Shown here piece after piece: positions 22,015 to 35,521 of a stretch of DNA of 64,000 nucleotides. Position 1 is the first letter of the stretch. Every line of letters starts with the position of its first letter. This stretch comes from Mortierella sp. BCC40632 (Eukaryota > Mortierellomycota > Mortierellomycetes > Mortierellales > Mortierellaceae), in the NCBI GenBank assembly GCA_011634665.1, contig WAEK01000008.1:489501-553500 (forward strand). The letters are read 5' to 3'. The translations under genes and the position numbers were made by a program. The notes below the pieces were generated by a model. The model was not told the DNA's origin. It saw nothing but the letters and a program-made list of their open reading frames with translations, and made no database searches.

Positions 22015-22462
22015 ATGAAGTTTGCACTTCCAATCGCCTCCGCCATTGCTCTCTTGGCTGCCTCCGTTTATGCTGCACCTGCCGCAGATGCATCTAATTC
22101 TCAAGGACAGTCTCTGTATCCCACGGCGTTCCTTGATCTTGGGGATGGACAGATGTCTCCCATGACCGAAGAGCAAATCGCGAACTACAAGCCAGGCGAC
22201 CCCACGCCCGCCGTGGCGGAAGGCATGCCGACATTTACAGCTCAGGACTCATCAGAGCCATTGATGAGTGCTTCTGGCATTTCAGAAGACCTGAAAAAGA
22301 AAATTTTGAATGACCACAATTACTATAGATCTCTCCATGGATCAGGTCCTCTGGTGTGGGACAATGAAATGGCTACGTTTGGTGAAAGATGGCTCCAGAG
22401 TTGCGCGTTTGAACACAGTCGTGGACCTGTAAGTTAAGATCGCTTGATGCGCTAAATTATAT

Positions 22463-22502
<40 letters not shown>

Positions 22503-22929
22503 AGTGGTGAAGAGTATTAACTTTTAATTATTACAGTATGGCGAGAACCTCGCTGCAGGATACAGTGACTTTTCGAGTGCGATTGCAGGCTGGTATAATG
22601 AAGTCAGCAAGTACAACTTCGGTTCTCCGGGCTTCAGTTCAGGCACTGGTAAGAAACAAATGCCATCTTTTCCTCCCTGTTCCCGAACTCCTAAAGGCAG
22701 ATGGGTAGGTCATGAAGGATTTCATACTTACCTCGTTGATTTTTTTTTGTATCACAATGTCTATTCTGTAGGCCATTTCACGCAGGTCGTCTGGAAGTCG
22801 ACCACCGCCATTGGCTGTGCCGTGAAACAATGTCCTAAATGGCCGATCTACATCTGCAACTACAAGCCACGGGGCAACATTATCAACAGCGGCTACTTTG
22901 AAGCCAATGTCTTGCCACGCGTCGGATAA
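22015..22929 (+). CDS. Secreted CAP-superfamily (SCP/PR-1-like) protein, 227 aa, 3 exons
   Basis: CAP proteins are secreted; fungal members bind sterols or lipids and some act in host or microbe interaction. The role of this one is unknown. Exons: 22015-22428, 22537-22648, 22772-22929, phases 0 and 1, all joining. Residues 1-20 are a signal peptide with likely cleavage after VYA. Residues 21-95 form a linker without cysteine. The CAP domain spans about 96-226: DHNYYRSLHG (family His in the first helix), CAFEHSRGPYGENLAAG (family His and Glu), GHFTQVVWKSTTAIGCA (CAP1 signature) and YICNYKPRGN (CAP2 signature). Intron 1 has a T tract of about 36 and intron 2 has a shorter one. Regulation is probably from the TATA box 125 bp upstream. 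This is the only intact copy here. Confidence 0.95.
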
Positions 22930-23028
22930 ACGGCCTCTTTCGACCCCTTCTGTTGTTGGATGGAGTCAATATACGAAGGCATCAAGACCCGGAAATGTAC
23001 TCAGGATGATAACCGGAAAAGAAGAAAA

Positions 23029-23063
<35 letters not shown>

Positions 23064-23172
23064 AGAGAGAGAGAGAGTCTAATCGTATGTGCGCCTTTCC
23101 TCAGATCACTTAATCGTTCGGATACCATGGACACGCATTCAATCGTACTATGAAGAAAAGAGAATAGAACAT

Positions 23173-23178
23173 AATAAA
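23173..23178 (+). terminator. Candidate polyadenylation signal, CAP copy 2
   Basis: AATAAA about 244 bp past the stop codon, at the position homologous to that in copy 1. Confidence 0.45.
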
Positions 23179-24608
23179 GGACCTCTCCTCTTTCTGAGGA
23201 GAGGCTTCCACTTGTCTCTTTGTTATTCATTGTTATCTTAGATTGATAGGCTTTTGATGGGAGATAATGTTACCTTCCTTCCTTTTCTTTTCTTTTCTTT
23301 TTTCCGTAGAAAGATGGAGGTATTGACGGTGCGATAAATAGCTTTCCTACTGGGCCATGCAGAAAAGAGAGTACGTGGCGATGGGGGGGATAGAAAAAAT
23401 AAATAAGATTTAGTCCCTATTGCATGGACCACTCGACTGGTGTTACACAAACACTTCAGGATTCGCCCAAAAGAACAGAGAAGTTGCGAATTGACTCAAA
23501 ACGAATCATTGGTGAAATATGAGGAGAGTTCCTTGTCCATTGGACCTTTTCTTCCTCCTTCCCGACCTTTTTTGCTGCCGCGAGTTCTTTCGCTACACCA
23601 TATCCAATTCAGCATACTCGGGGAGGGGGGGAAGGATTCTTATCTGTAGTTCACTGAGGACTCTTTTAGTCCAATTGTTAATCACCCTTTTGCTCAACAC
23701 CGCACAGTTTGATCAAATGCAAGGCGCGAATGCGAGAGAGTATTGGGGAGAGAGAAGGAGATAGATGCGGAAACCGTGGGAGAAGAGTTGCATGAGCGTG
23801 GTGGAAAAGTGTATAAATGTGGTTGGCCAAAACTCTAGACGTGGGATTTTAGATGTGTTCCTCTTTTTTTTTTTTTTTTTTTCTGGATATCTCAAACACC
23901 AGTGCGTTGGGGGGATTCGCCTGCTCATAACGTTCAGGTTGTTGAACTTGGGACAGTAGCAACTACTATCTGATTTATGACCGCTCACACCGTGCATTCG
24001 ATTCTTCAGCCCATCCATATTGTCTCTTCTCTCCCCACCCCCTACCCTCCTCTCACTCTTTCTTTTTTTTTTCCTTTCTCTTTTTCTTTGCTCTTCTCAC
24101 CACTCGCTCTTGAAGCAGTAAAAGAAAGCACTTGGGCCGTGCTCATCTGATGCACTATGCTCATTTACATGCCCCCTCCACTTTCTCTTTCCCTTTCTCT
24201 TCCTCTTCTCTTTCTTTCTCTCTTCCTCTCTTCCTCTCTTCCTCTCTTTCTCTCTTTCTCTATCCCTCTTGCGCAGACACGACATCCCAAGGAAAACCTA
24301 GAAGCAGAAAAGGAGGAAGGACTGCAGCCCGGCTTCCCATCTCTCTGGCCCTTCTTCATTTCTGCACGTCCCGTGAGCTGTGGGCTTTGCTCCAGGAGCG
24401 AAAAAATTAGGATGATGTGGTGTGTATGTATGTTGTGCGTGTGTAGTCATGACAGAGAAATGTGCCCTCGGCTGTGGAACGGGATGTGTGGTGTGAGATG
24501 TGCGTCCATTCGTTCGGGTCTTCGTCGGGAAAGTGCTTTTCCTGCGTCGTGCACCAGACAGTCTAACTACTGTAAATTGGCCTCTTATCCTCTTTGCTGG
24601 CTCTCTAT

Positions 24609-24654
<46 letters not shown>
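24609..24654. repeat. (TC)n microsatellite
   Basis: About 23 TC units, uninterrupted. Confidence 0.93.
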
Positions 24655-24658
<4 letters not shown>

Positions 24659-25109
24659 TTGGGTACATCCTGCTTGGCTATCCGCCTGTTCATTCGTACA
24701 GCAATCGGCTGTCAATGCAGCAGCCCTGTCATGGGTTACTTTTTGTGCCGACAAAATAAAAAAAAAAAAAAAAGATAGCTAGTTAATAGGCAATTCAACA
24801 GATCTCTCCTGCATTGTTCATGCATCGCCCCGATATACACCTGATGCTTCCCCATTGAGAATGAGGCAAGTAGAGCAGCTGAGCCGTGTTGAATGCTAAA
24901 AAGAAAGCGAGGAGTACCTATAGGAAGTTTTGGCTCCTGCACGCACACATGTCAAGATACTCGGGATCCAGACCAGTCACCAAGAGAAACAGAAAGATAG
25001 TGAGAGAGAAAGAAATCATATCCCCAGTATCGGCGTCTTTTGCTCTGCAGCTTTGAAGCATGATCGTCTATAGGGAGACAACAGGCGGGCTTAATTCGCA
25101 TCTCCCTCC

Positions 25110-25113
<4 letters not shown>

Positions 25114-25165
<52 letters not shown>

Positions 25166-25202
25166 GCGCGCGCGCGTGTGTGTGTGTGTCTCTCTCTCTC
25201 TC
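25114..25202. repeat. (TC)n-(GC)n-(GT)n-(TC)n compound array
   Basis: A run of about 24 TC units passes into an alternating GC stretch, then GT, then TC again. The GC/GT centre is alternating purine-pyrimidine and could adopt Z-DNA. Confidence 0.9.
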
Positions 25203-26097
25203 GTTCATTTCCTTCTCCCCCTACGTGCTGCCGGCTCCTCGAGAAATGTCCGAGGCGATCTTGGATCTGACCATTCTTATTTTCTTTTGTATCTTTCCTT
25301 TTTTTCTTTCGCACTCTCTCTCTTATTCTCCTGTACCCATTGCATTGCAGCATGGGACTTGCGCCCGTTAATATGCGAATGAATAGACGAGCGCAGTAGT
25401 GTAAAAGAAAGAAATAAAGAAAGAGAGAGAGAGAGAGAGAGAGAGGAAAGGAAAGGAAAGGAAAGGAAAGAAGAAAATATATAATGAGGTAGGAGAGATA
25501 GCCAAATGAGCGGATTTGAGCGACCCAAGAGAAATGAATTGGCTTCTGCATGCAAATATGTGTAGATACCCTCCACAACAACCTCTTAACGCCAACAATT
25601 TATTGGGAAAACAACCTATGAGGCAGTTAAGACTCTATCTTTTGTTTAGTTTTTTCACCCTCTTCCGAAGGAGCCCAAAAAAAAGAGGCAGAACAAACTT
25701 GACTAGGGAGCAAACAAACAAAGAATAGTCCGGGGAGGAAATGGTCAATTGACATCTCAATGTTCAAACAGCGTTCTTTTCGTGTTTGGATGTGTAGGCA
25801 GGAAAACGCGTCCTGAGATACCACTCCAGGATCTCATCTCTGAATCCAACTTCTCTCTATTGATCCCCTCTTTTCGGTTGCGATGGACCAATGAATGCGG
25901 ATTTGGAGCACGAAGCAAAAGCTCACCTGGGGTTGGCTAGGGGAGAGAGAGAGAGAGAGAGAGATAGAAGGAACGATAGAAAGGGTGAGAGACAGAGAGT
26001 AAGAGCGGAAGAGTGGTAGAGAGACGAACCGGACGCAGTGTGGGGCCCCCTTCCTTTCTCCTCCTCTTCCTCCGTGTCCCCGAGTCTCACACGCAAC

Positions 26098-26113
26098 TTC
26101 TCTCTCTCTCTCT

Positions 26114-26150
<37 letters not shown>
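26098..26150. repeat. (TC)n-(T)n compound array
   Basis: About 10 TC units followed directly by more than 30 T, the same arrangement as at 2599-2726. Confidence 0.93.
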
Positions 26151-26151
<1 letters not shown>

Positions 26152-26627
26152 AAGACAAACGATTTAGGGAGGACAATCAAACGCGTCCGTATTGGTCCGT
26201 CTGTGCTGAGCGGTCAAAAGGGGTGGCCTAAGTGTGGCTACCACCCAGTTTCTTACTCCTTCAGTCCTGTTTGTGAAACATCCGAGGGAACACACACCAA
26301 GGAGAACTCTGCGGCCACGCGTGGCGTGGACAGACTAGAGAGAGGAGGAGAGATAAGTGAGAAAGAGGAACGGCCTATGCCACCCGGGTGGTCGTCTCTC
26401 CCTTTTTGCACTCTTTCCCGTCTCTCTCCCTCTCTCCCTCTCTTTCTCATTTGCTTCGGTCTCCCCTTTCCGTGCCGAAATTCGGTTTGCTTCTTTCCGC
26501 TCGTTTTTACTTTCTCCTGGTCGCAGAGATTGACCTATTCAATATTAAAGGAAACTGAAAAAAGGGAGGGTACCAACTGAGAACTCACTAGACATCCACA
26601 TTCGAATGCGGCCTGACCGGAGAGGTT

Positions 26628-26658
<31 letters not shown>

Positions 26659-26793
26659 GTTACTCGGCTCACTCTCGTTCGAACGCATGCAACCCTCCGC
26701 CCCAGTTTGGCCCTTGAGCTGCCACGGCTCTTGCCCCTGGTCTCTATCTCTCTTTCTCTTTTTTTCCTCTCAGCTGCGGTCCGAGTTCCCTGA

Positions 26794-26799
<6 letters not shown>

Positions 26800-26861
<62 letters not shown>

Positions 26862-26876
26862 TCTCTTCTCTTCTCA
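26800..26876. repeat. (TC)n-(TTCTC)n compound array
   Basis: About 27 TC units followed by four TTCTC-type pentamers. Confidence 0.92.
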
Positions 26877-29873
26877 TTGGTCAGTCCTTTCCATCCCAGA
26901 TCTTTTTTTTGCTCCTCAGTGCAGCTTATCTGCATGTACGACGTGATGGAGAAAAACAAAAACAAAAACAAAAAAAATAAAAAAAAAAAAAGGAGGAAGG
27001 AGGATGTGGATTGTGGATGCGGGACGTGGAGGAAGGAAGGGGGAGGGGGAGAAAGAGGAAGGACATGGCCACGGGCAATTGGGCACGGACGCGGGGGCGC
27101 GGACCGGGGACTGTGGGGCCTCCGTCCTCCTTCCTCCACAGACGTTGCTCTCTATCGCTCTTTCTCTTTGTCTCTTTGTCTATTTGTCTCTTGTCTCTCT
27201 GTCTGTCTGTCTGCCTCTTTTTTTCTGTCCTCCCCCAACCCTCCTGAATAGACCATTTCTCGTTTTGGCGCAGCTCCTCTTACTCATTCCTACTCCCCCA
27301 AGCGATTGGCCGAAAAGCCGAGATGCTCTCATTCCTCTATTCGAGTAGGCAAACGGCCCTGATAGCGTTCGTCTCTCTTACCTTTGCCCTGGAAAGAGAA
27401 AGAGAAAAGGAAATAGAAGAAAGGGGGGATTTCCTCCGTCCCTGAATCATCACACCAAAACGCGAATGCAAGACCTTTCTTTTTTCTCTCTCTTTTACTC
27501 TCTCTCCCTCTATCTATCTTTCTCTTTGTTTAATCAACATTGTCGAGCGAGCCAATGACCAACTGTTTTTTATTTTATTTTATTTTATTTATTTTTTTTT
27601 TTCATTTATTCTGTTCCTCTCAGGCATGTGGGTAGGGTGCGCTTTGTACGTGTTTGTTGTGACCCTTTTGATGTTCGGTCTTTGTCGCCACAAAGTCGAA
27701 CACAAACGGTTAGGACACGGTCCACGATTTGAAATGAATTGTCCGTGGAGCAATTATTATAATAAAATAAAATGTCTTCAATCTCTCTTTTCCCTTGGGT
27801 TCATTGCCTACGGGTTACTCAGAAGGAAAAAGAAGACTACTACGAGACAATGCTTTTTTTTTTTTCCTTATTCTTTCCATTCTTCCTTTGATAGCCCTTT
27901 GCTCGGAACTAAAAGGTGAGCTTCAAGTCAACCAAGGAGGACGAACAGGGGTGGTGGAGCAAAGGGCGAGGAGCAAGGACGTGAAATGTTTGGGGGGAGG
28001 AAATACAAAGCGGCAGTGGGGTAAGAGTTCTGTTCGGAGAAACCGTGAAAATAAAAAGCAGAAAGACCGATACGGAGCAGAGGGCTAAGGGTCAAGGCGG
28101 AGGGAACTGATCTACAAGCTAGGCAGACTGGTAGAGAGAGAGTATGTGTGAGTGTGTGTGTGAGAAAGCAAGCAAAGTAAGAAACGGAGCGGGAAGACGG
28201 TGGGAAGGGGGCCTCCCACACACGCATCGCATGCAGAAAGAGAGGGAAGTAAAGAGAAGGGGCAGGAGATGGCTAGGACTGGAGGACACCATGCGGATCG
28301 CTCTGTTACATCTCTGCCGCTCGGTTTATCCACGATCGATCGAGCGCCTCTATTTTTTTCTTTTCACCTTGCACTCTTCCCGATGCATGCATTTCAACAG
28401 ACCATGGTCCACAAAAGACGAAGAGAGGGAGGGAGGGATATGTAAAGAGTTCTCCCCACTCTACCCTTAGCCGAGGGATAAACTGAGAAGAATAAAAAAG
28501 ACAGATGAGAAAAAAAAAGATAGTAAGGTGAGAGTATGAGGAGAGGAGGGAAGGGGAAGAGGAGGCTTTCTTTTTTTCTTTTTTTATCTTCACGAGCTGA
28601 GGCAGAGTAGCTATCTTTTATCGTGCAATACTGAAGGAACCAACCCCTCTTCAGGGCGCACTCTGTGTCTTTGCATTTTCTCTTCTCAATCTTTTCCACG
28701 ACCAAGCTTTGTTGTTCTGCTGCTTTTTTACGCCTTTTGCTTTGCTATCCTCAGTACGGACAGTGTCGAATAGATGCGTGCTGCATGGTGTACATGGTTG
28801 TTCACGGTCTCAGAGACTTTGCCTAGGCTTTTTTTTTGTCCAAGGCAATAGAGAGGAGGGGCGGAGAGAGAGAGAGAGAGAAACGGATAAGGATGGAAGT
28901 AAGCAAGACGAGTTCAAGCAAGAATAGAAGCGTCATAGCTTTACTATGGTTGACTCGACCTCTTCTCGATCACAATTTCGGTATGCTTTCCTAGTCCAAA
29001 AGTACAAACAAGCGCAAACACGCGCACCAACTTCTCCTCCCCTCCTTCTCAATGTACATTTACCTCCTTTCTCCGTGCGCGCTACGCACAAACAAAGAAA
29101 GAGACGCGTCAACATAGGGCCGAATGATATCAACGTCCTTTGTCTAGCCCATGTCGTCTCTTCCCCTATTGCTCTTCCCGGAGTGGCACTGCCAAAGAGT
29201 AAGTAGGAAAGATAGATAGATATAGAGAGAGCGAAGGAGAAAAGGTGGAAATAAGAGTACATTAATAATAAGGGCGAACCAGTGCGACGGTTCTGTCGCA
29301 TTGGTTTATCTATTCTTCTATTCCGAGATCATGGATTCTGCAAAACGTTCTTCCTTCCTCCTCCTAGTCCTCTTCCCTCTCCCTCTTCCTCCCTCCACCC
29401 CTTCGCTTCTCACAATCACCGCTCGCAAGATGCTCTAATATCGTAGTTTTTATTCTTTTGTTTTTATTGCTATCATCTGTGGTGGTTGGTCGCTGTGTAA
29501 TGCAATTGGTCATGCTCGCAGCTACCGCCATGGCCGGGGACCCGTTTTTCTTTCTTTCTTTTTTTTTTCTTATTCCTCCTCGAGTGTTTTCTCTCTCTTT
29601 CCCTCTTCCTTATTCATTCTCGGATCTATTGAAAGGGGTAGCTAAGGCAAGAGAACATGGTAAGGACCTCCTCTGTCCTGTGCCTCATGCAATTGAAGGG
29701 GTGGGGAGGGGAAGTGGAAAAGAGGAGACGGCCAAAAAGGGCTTTCATGTGGCCTCAAAGAGCTAGGACAGGACGAGTTCAGACAAGCAAGCTGTCGACT
29801 CTCCCTGTCCAGTTTCCTGGAAACGTCCTTTACTAACCCAGTTGTCTGGCACTCGGTCTTACTCAAGTGTTCT

Positions 29874-29874
<1 letters not shown>

Positions 29875-29909
<35 letters not shown>
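29875..29909. repeat. T tract, about 35 bp
   Basis: Uninterrupted T run, followed by C/T-rich sequence up to about 30020 with two further T runs. Confidence 0.9.
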
Positions 29910-29910
<1 letters not shown>

Positions 29911-30739
29911 ACCCCTTCCCTTTTCCCCTTCCCCTTCTTTCCTTCCCCTTTTCCTGTTCCCTTCTCTCACCAGTTCTCTTTTTTTTTTTTTTCTTTTTTT
30001 TATTTGTTGTTTGTCCCCCCCCTCCCCTCCTCACCACAGCCATTTGCAGAATGTTGCTCTATCCCGTCGTCTGCTTTTTGTTGTTTAAAAGAAGGAGAGA
30101 GGAAAAATAGAGGGAGAGAGAGAGAGACTGAGAAAGAGAGAGAGAGAGAGGAAGAGATAGAGAGGGATGCAGCCTAAGCGGTTGGTCTACTTGAACATCA
30201 ATAATCTACTATATGGGCAGATGCACCAAGGTTGGACCAAACTCTGAAGAGCCTTTTTTTTTCTCTTGCCCCTCCTGCTTTTTTTTTTTTTTTTTTCCTC
30301 GGTCGCACCGTACCCAATTTGCCAATCTCCACTACGTTTTGTTTTTGTTTTCTTGTCTCTAATTGGCCTATCCAGGAGCGTATGAAAGTCTACGCACTGG
30401 GCTTTGCCCGTTGGAAAAAAAAAAAAAACAACTGTAGATTAAACGATAACAGGTTTGTCAGGATTGTGCGCGTTACGCACCCATGCCCCTTCCCACTGCT
30501 GCACCATGGGTGTCAGGGGGTGTGGGTAGAGCGAGGGCGAAGGCTAAAGGTGAATGAGCAAACGGCAATAGACTGGGCGAATTAGAGCACACGGATCAAT
30601 TCTATTTGAAAAAAAAAAAAAAAAAAACGAGGACAACGATCGAGACGCGAGAGCTCAAGGACCTATTCGATCCACGGGACCATTGGGACCATCAAATGAG
30701 AAGGGGAGAGCATGGGCCCAAAGTCGAACTGAGCTTTCG

Positions 30740-30806
<67 letters not shown>
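30740..30806. repeat. (A)n-(GAAA)n compound array
   Basis: About 29 A followed by about nine GAAA units; purely purine on the plus strand. Confidence 0.93.
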
Positions 30807-30810
<4 letters not shown>

Positions 30811-32512
30811 GTCTAGCAATAGCACATACACAAATACACATACACACCCACTTGCATTGGAAGCCTCATGTGTTTGCGGATGATGTGTTTGCTGCGTGTG
30901 TTGCTTTTAACGAGGATATCATGTCTGTCTCTCTTTCTCTGTCTATCCGTCCGTTTGCTTGCCCGCTTGCCCACTTGCCTGCTTTCCTGCTTGCCTGTCT
31001 GTGTGTATGTGTGTATGTGTTTATCTGTCTGTGTGTCCATCTGTCTATTTCTCTGTTCAGTGCTTGTTGCATGGTAGAGGAGCAGTACATGCTTTCAGGG
31101 ACCCGTCGTCGAGGTGGTTTTTTACATGACTTTTTGACCTTTGGGCCAAGCCCCCGCTTCTTGAGCTGCTGTCATTTTGTTCTGTCGAGACGGGTATTAT
31201 TAAAGAGAAATGAACCTCTAGACAATGCACCTGAGAAGTAAGGGACCAGTCTCAGCCCAGGAGGTTCAAGAAGGTAGAATAGAGAGGCAAAAGAAAAGAA
31301 AAGAAAAAGAGCAACGCTGGCAATAGCGATATGAACAAGCTGCCCTCTTGACTTAGATTTTGAAAAAGAGCGAGAAAGAGAATTAAAAAAAAAAAAAAAA
31401 AAAAAATCGGAGACACCACCACAAGCAGGCCGACTTGCGACTCAAGCTGACATCGCGAGAGAGAGAGAAAGAGCGTCAGGGTCAAACGATAGAGTCAAAA
31501 AGTAAGAAAGAATGAGAGAGAATATATGTTTATGTGTCTGTGTGTCTGTGTGTCTGTGTGCGAGAGAGGCAGGATGAAATGATAGAGTGAGAGAGAAGAC
31601 ATCGTAAATGTGAACTGAGCAAGAGCGCTTGCTTTCTCGCGAGAGTGAGAGTATTCAGCAAAGATGCAGCAGACATGCAGGAATCCTATCCTCTCTTTTT
31701 TCATGTAACTTTTTTTTGTTCGCATTTATTATTATTTTTTATTCTAGCTTCAACAGACGACTCTGCCCTGCTCTGCCAAACCGCATCCTTCTCTATTTTT
31801 TTGTTTTTTGTGATGCATGGTCCCTTTTGTCTCTGCTCCCCGATGCTCTTCTTTGGAGCTATCGCTACTCGGCTGGACCCTTTCAAGGCTCCTTCTTTTT
31901 CCACACACTCTTTTTGTTTTTTGTTTTTTGCCTTCGCTCACACTATACACACACCTTTTTTTTTTTGCTATTGTCAAATTGTTGCCAAGATGCCTTGCGC
32001 ACTTGCATCTTGGCTCACACAATCAGTTCATATTTGCCTTTTACAGTATGTCCGAGGTCGAGATGAATTGGTCCCTTTCTGTTGTCGGCTTGCGAATGCG
32101 AATATAAAAAAAAGTGAGAAAACAAGAAAGAGAGTGGATGTGCGTATTGTAAGGATGCGTCTGCGCACGAGTGCATTGACTGTGTCTCTGTATGTGGGGG
32201 GACGGGAAGAAAGAATAGAGGCGCATTGCATAGCTTTGATGTCCTTCTATTGACTCACTCTTTCTTTCTTTCTTTAGTCTTCCTTTCACTTTCTCTCGCC
32301 TTCGTCTTCATTTTTTTTTTCTCCTCCCAGTTAGCCAAATTAAAGAAGGTCAAAGTGGTTTTTTACTTTCTACCTGTGCAGCTTGAGACTACCGTAGACT
32401 ATAACGGGTCATCGGCATCATCTGCCGCAGGAGTAGGGAGTCAAAGCAATGCTGCCTCACGTAAAGGCTTTCTCAACATACTGACCAAGTCTCAAAACAA
32501 AGACCTGCATGA

Positions 32513-32515
<3 letters not shown>

Positions 32516-32549
<34 letters not shown>
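32516..32549. repeat. (GT)n microsatellite
   Basis: About 16 GT units. Confidence 0.93.
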
Positions 32550-32551
<2 letters not shown>

Positions 32552-33579
32552 AATCAAGCCAACTGAATAGCACCTCTGATATCCACATGCACCTGTACAA
32601 TTGGTGGGTCCAGATCCTTGCCTGCATTGGCTTCTTAGGTAACGGAAGAGAGTGTCGATAGAGGATTAGGATTTGAGTGTGTAGGCGAATACGCGCGCGT
32701 CAATGTCAATTGAACTCAAAGCTGTCCACAAACCTTCGTTCTCTCTCATATTCACCTTTGTGAGCCACATCCATTAGTTTCCTTTTTCTGCATGTCCAAA
32801 TTGTCTAGACTCCGGTTCTTCGGTACAAACTTCTCATAGATCCTACTTCACTCCATTGCAGACCCAAGGAAAGAGTTGTGCACTCTGCAACCCCTGAACC
32901 CCAAAGGGCATTTTTTTTTTTTTTTTTGGAGGAGGGAAGCCCAAAAAGACCAAGTCCAAGTGTCAGATTCATCGCTCTTTTGGAGTCTGGTCCCCTCGCT
33001 TTTCTTCCTTCTCTCTTTTTCCGTTCTGGGACACCTGAATCTCATTTCATGCTCCAAACGCTCCAAGAAGTCGGTGTTTGGCACATTTTTTCTTCTTCTT
33101 TCTTTCTTTCTTTCTCTCTTTCTCTCTTTCTCTCTCTCTCTTTCTCTTTTTTTCTTTCTGCCTTTTCTGCCTTCTTTGTTTATCTGGTTTGGATAGGGGG
33201 ACTGGACTTGGGGGTCAATCACACAATCAGATGCGTGTGCCCCTAAGTCCAAAGGGATCCCGATTAAAACGTATGTAGAGACACAGAGGTTCTGACAAAG
33301 GCAAAGGGTTTCTAGAATGTAGAAAGGTTAAAGCCCATTTTTTGTCTTTATTTTTGGCCTGTTTGTTTGCCTGATCCGATTGAAATCTCCCACAGTATCA
33401 TCCAAAAGGGGAGAACATAGGAAGGGGAAAAGAGGAAAGTAAAAGCAAAGGAATGGTGGAGCGTCTGTAAAGCCCGGATTGTATTGGAATCTGACTCCTC
33501 GCACCCTTTCTCCTTCTCATTGTCGTCTTCTAGCTAGCGTTGTATCCCACTCTCTCCAGGTTGCCGTTGTCTCCAAGTC

Positions 33580-33584
<5 letters not shown>

Positions 33585-33636
<52 letters not shown>
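33585..33636. repeat. (GA)n microsatellite
   Basis: About 26 uninterrupted GA units. Confidence 0.94.
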
Positions 33637-33639
<3 letters not shown>

Positions 33640-35396
33640 CGGGCAGGGAAAGAATAGACGGAGAAAGTTCTTTTAGGAATTAGTCTAGAGGGTCCGTTGT
33701 ATGCTTACCACATTCCTAGCTCCAAGCGAAGCAACCAATAAGGCAGGAGGTTGGGAGCAGTAAGTAGGGGCTCGTTTCTACGCAACAGCATTTTGGACCG
33801 CGAGGAAACAGTAATTGAGTTTTCCTCCGTCGACCCCAAGGCCGCCGAGCCTCGCATATTGACAGTAAAAAAATCAGTCCTATTTACAGGAGCACAGACC
33901 ACGTCCGATTTGATACGCGTGCATCCACCACCGATCGAGAAGTAGGTTAGACTCTTTTTATCCTTTCCCTTCTTACTTTCTCTCTTTCTTTCTCTCTCTC
34001 TTCCATCCTTGCCCCAGAGAAGAATATTCTATAGAGGCTTTAGCTCCTGTAACAGGCATCGGGTTGCTATCAATATGAACTGTCACTCTCCTCCACTGTC
34101 TCCTTTGTTCTTTTCCAAGTCTGCTCTCTTGACTCTTTTTTATGGATTACTACTCGCGGCGCCGGGGGAACTTAATTGGATTCGAATCCGCCCTTGGCTA
34201 CAATAGGTTGAAAGAGAGAGAGAGAGAGAGAGTAAGAAGAAAAAGAAACGAAAAAGGAAGGCAGGAAGAGAAACCCAAAAGAAAGTAGCCTAACCCCAAA
34301 GGGTGCCACGCGTACGCACCTAAAATAATATACATGTCAAAGCACACCGATAGGAAAGAGTTATCTCTTGTACGCGTCTGCTTTTCAGATGGCTGTGTAG
34401 TAATTCATGTGTCCTTTGGTAGAATAAAGGATAAATAGGAGGCATATCGAGCAACAACGACGAAAGGGGCTCGAGCCAACTGTCCAAAAATGAGATGCTG
34501 CACACGACTCTCTCTTTCTCTCTCTCTCTCTCTCTAGTTCCTCACCACACCACGGGCCTCCTTGGCTACCAATCGTGCTCTCTCCTGTGTGGGCACAAAA
34601 GGGGTGGGTGGGAGGGAGGGTGAAGGATGGGCAATTAAGCACTAGAAGAGGCTCATGACAAGCTGAGGAATCGATTGGATACCGCTCGCATGGTTTAGGG
34701 GACGGAAGCAGCCTGCAGAAAGATGAGTAGCAGGTACTTATTTTAGGAATCTGCCAGGCCCCGCTCGGCCATTATCTCTGTCGTCGCCGCATCCACCCCA
34801 AATGCTCAGTACCATTCTCCTTTCTGTCCCCTCTTTCTTTTCTATCTCTCTTCTTTCCCCTTTGTTGACCCCCCTCCTCTCACATACCCTTCTCTTTTGC
34901 CCTCGTCGCGCTTAACCTACTGCGACCCTTCGCCCTTTTGCTTACACTTGTCTCTCTCTCGTCGCTCTCTCGTCGCACTCTCTCTCTCTTTTCTCTCTTT
35001 CTCTGGCCCTTCAGGACTACGGATACAACGGAAGAGATCTTCTTGCTTTTCCTCTCTCTCGTGGAGTTTGAACACCAGCTAGGAATGCAAAGGATCAAGG
35101 CATTTGGCTTGGGTGTTAGGGGAGCCTCCAGGCGAAAGGGACTTGAGAGAAAAGAAAGACAAACGTATTCACAAACAAACAAAACAAAACAAAGGTACAG
35201 CCGAGAGCTGAAGACCCAGGGGCGAAAGAGTCCCTCGGAGGATTTCCTCCCTTGGTTTCCCGTCAGTTTGAGCAGTTCTTAATGGGATCTTCTATGAGCC
35301 CTCAGGGCCCGAGTCCAGGAGCTGGGGCGTCCTGGGGAGTATCTTTTGTCCGTAGATGCCGGTGTGGCCGGTGATTTTGTGTACCTAACTGATGCC

Positions 35397-35438
35397 TTTT
35401 TTTTTTTTTTTTTTTTTTGCAGGGGGGAGGAGGGGGAG

Positions 35439-35519
<81 letters not shown>
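35397..35519. repeat. T tract, G-rich spacer and (GA)n array
   Basis: About 22 T, then a 23-bp G-rich purine spacer with GGGGGG and GGGGG runs, then about 39 GA units. Pyrimidine and purine strands swap at the start of the spacer. Confidence 0.92.

Positions 35520-35521
<2 letters not shown>

Larger units (their letters stand above)
21420..23400. repeat. Tandem duplication, copy 2 (about 2 kb)
   Basis: Second unit of the CAP-gene duplication, in direct orientation. The substitution-free core is 21605-22988. The 3' flank aligns with copy 1 but has gained a long A tract followed by GA repeats at about 23030-23076 and carries substitutions. Confidence 0.9.

Noticed and set aside
24860..24960. 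Two adjacent minus-strand AG...GT segments that join in phase
   Set aside because: The intron between them would be only 22 bp, far shorter than any other intron here.
34165..34205. GGATTCGAATCC resembling a tRNA T-arm
   Set aside because: The flanking bases do not form a 5-bp T stem and there is no matching A box, anticodon stem or acceptor stem.
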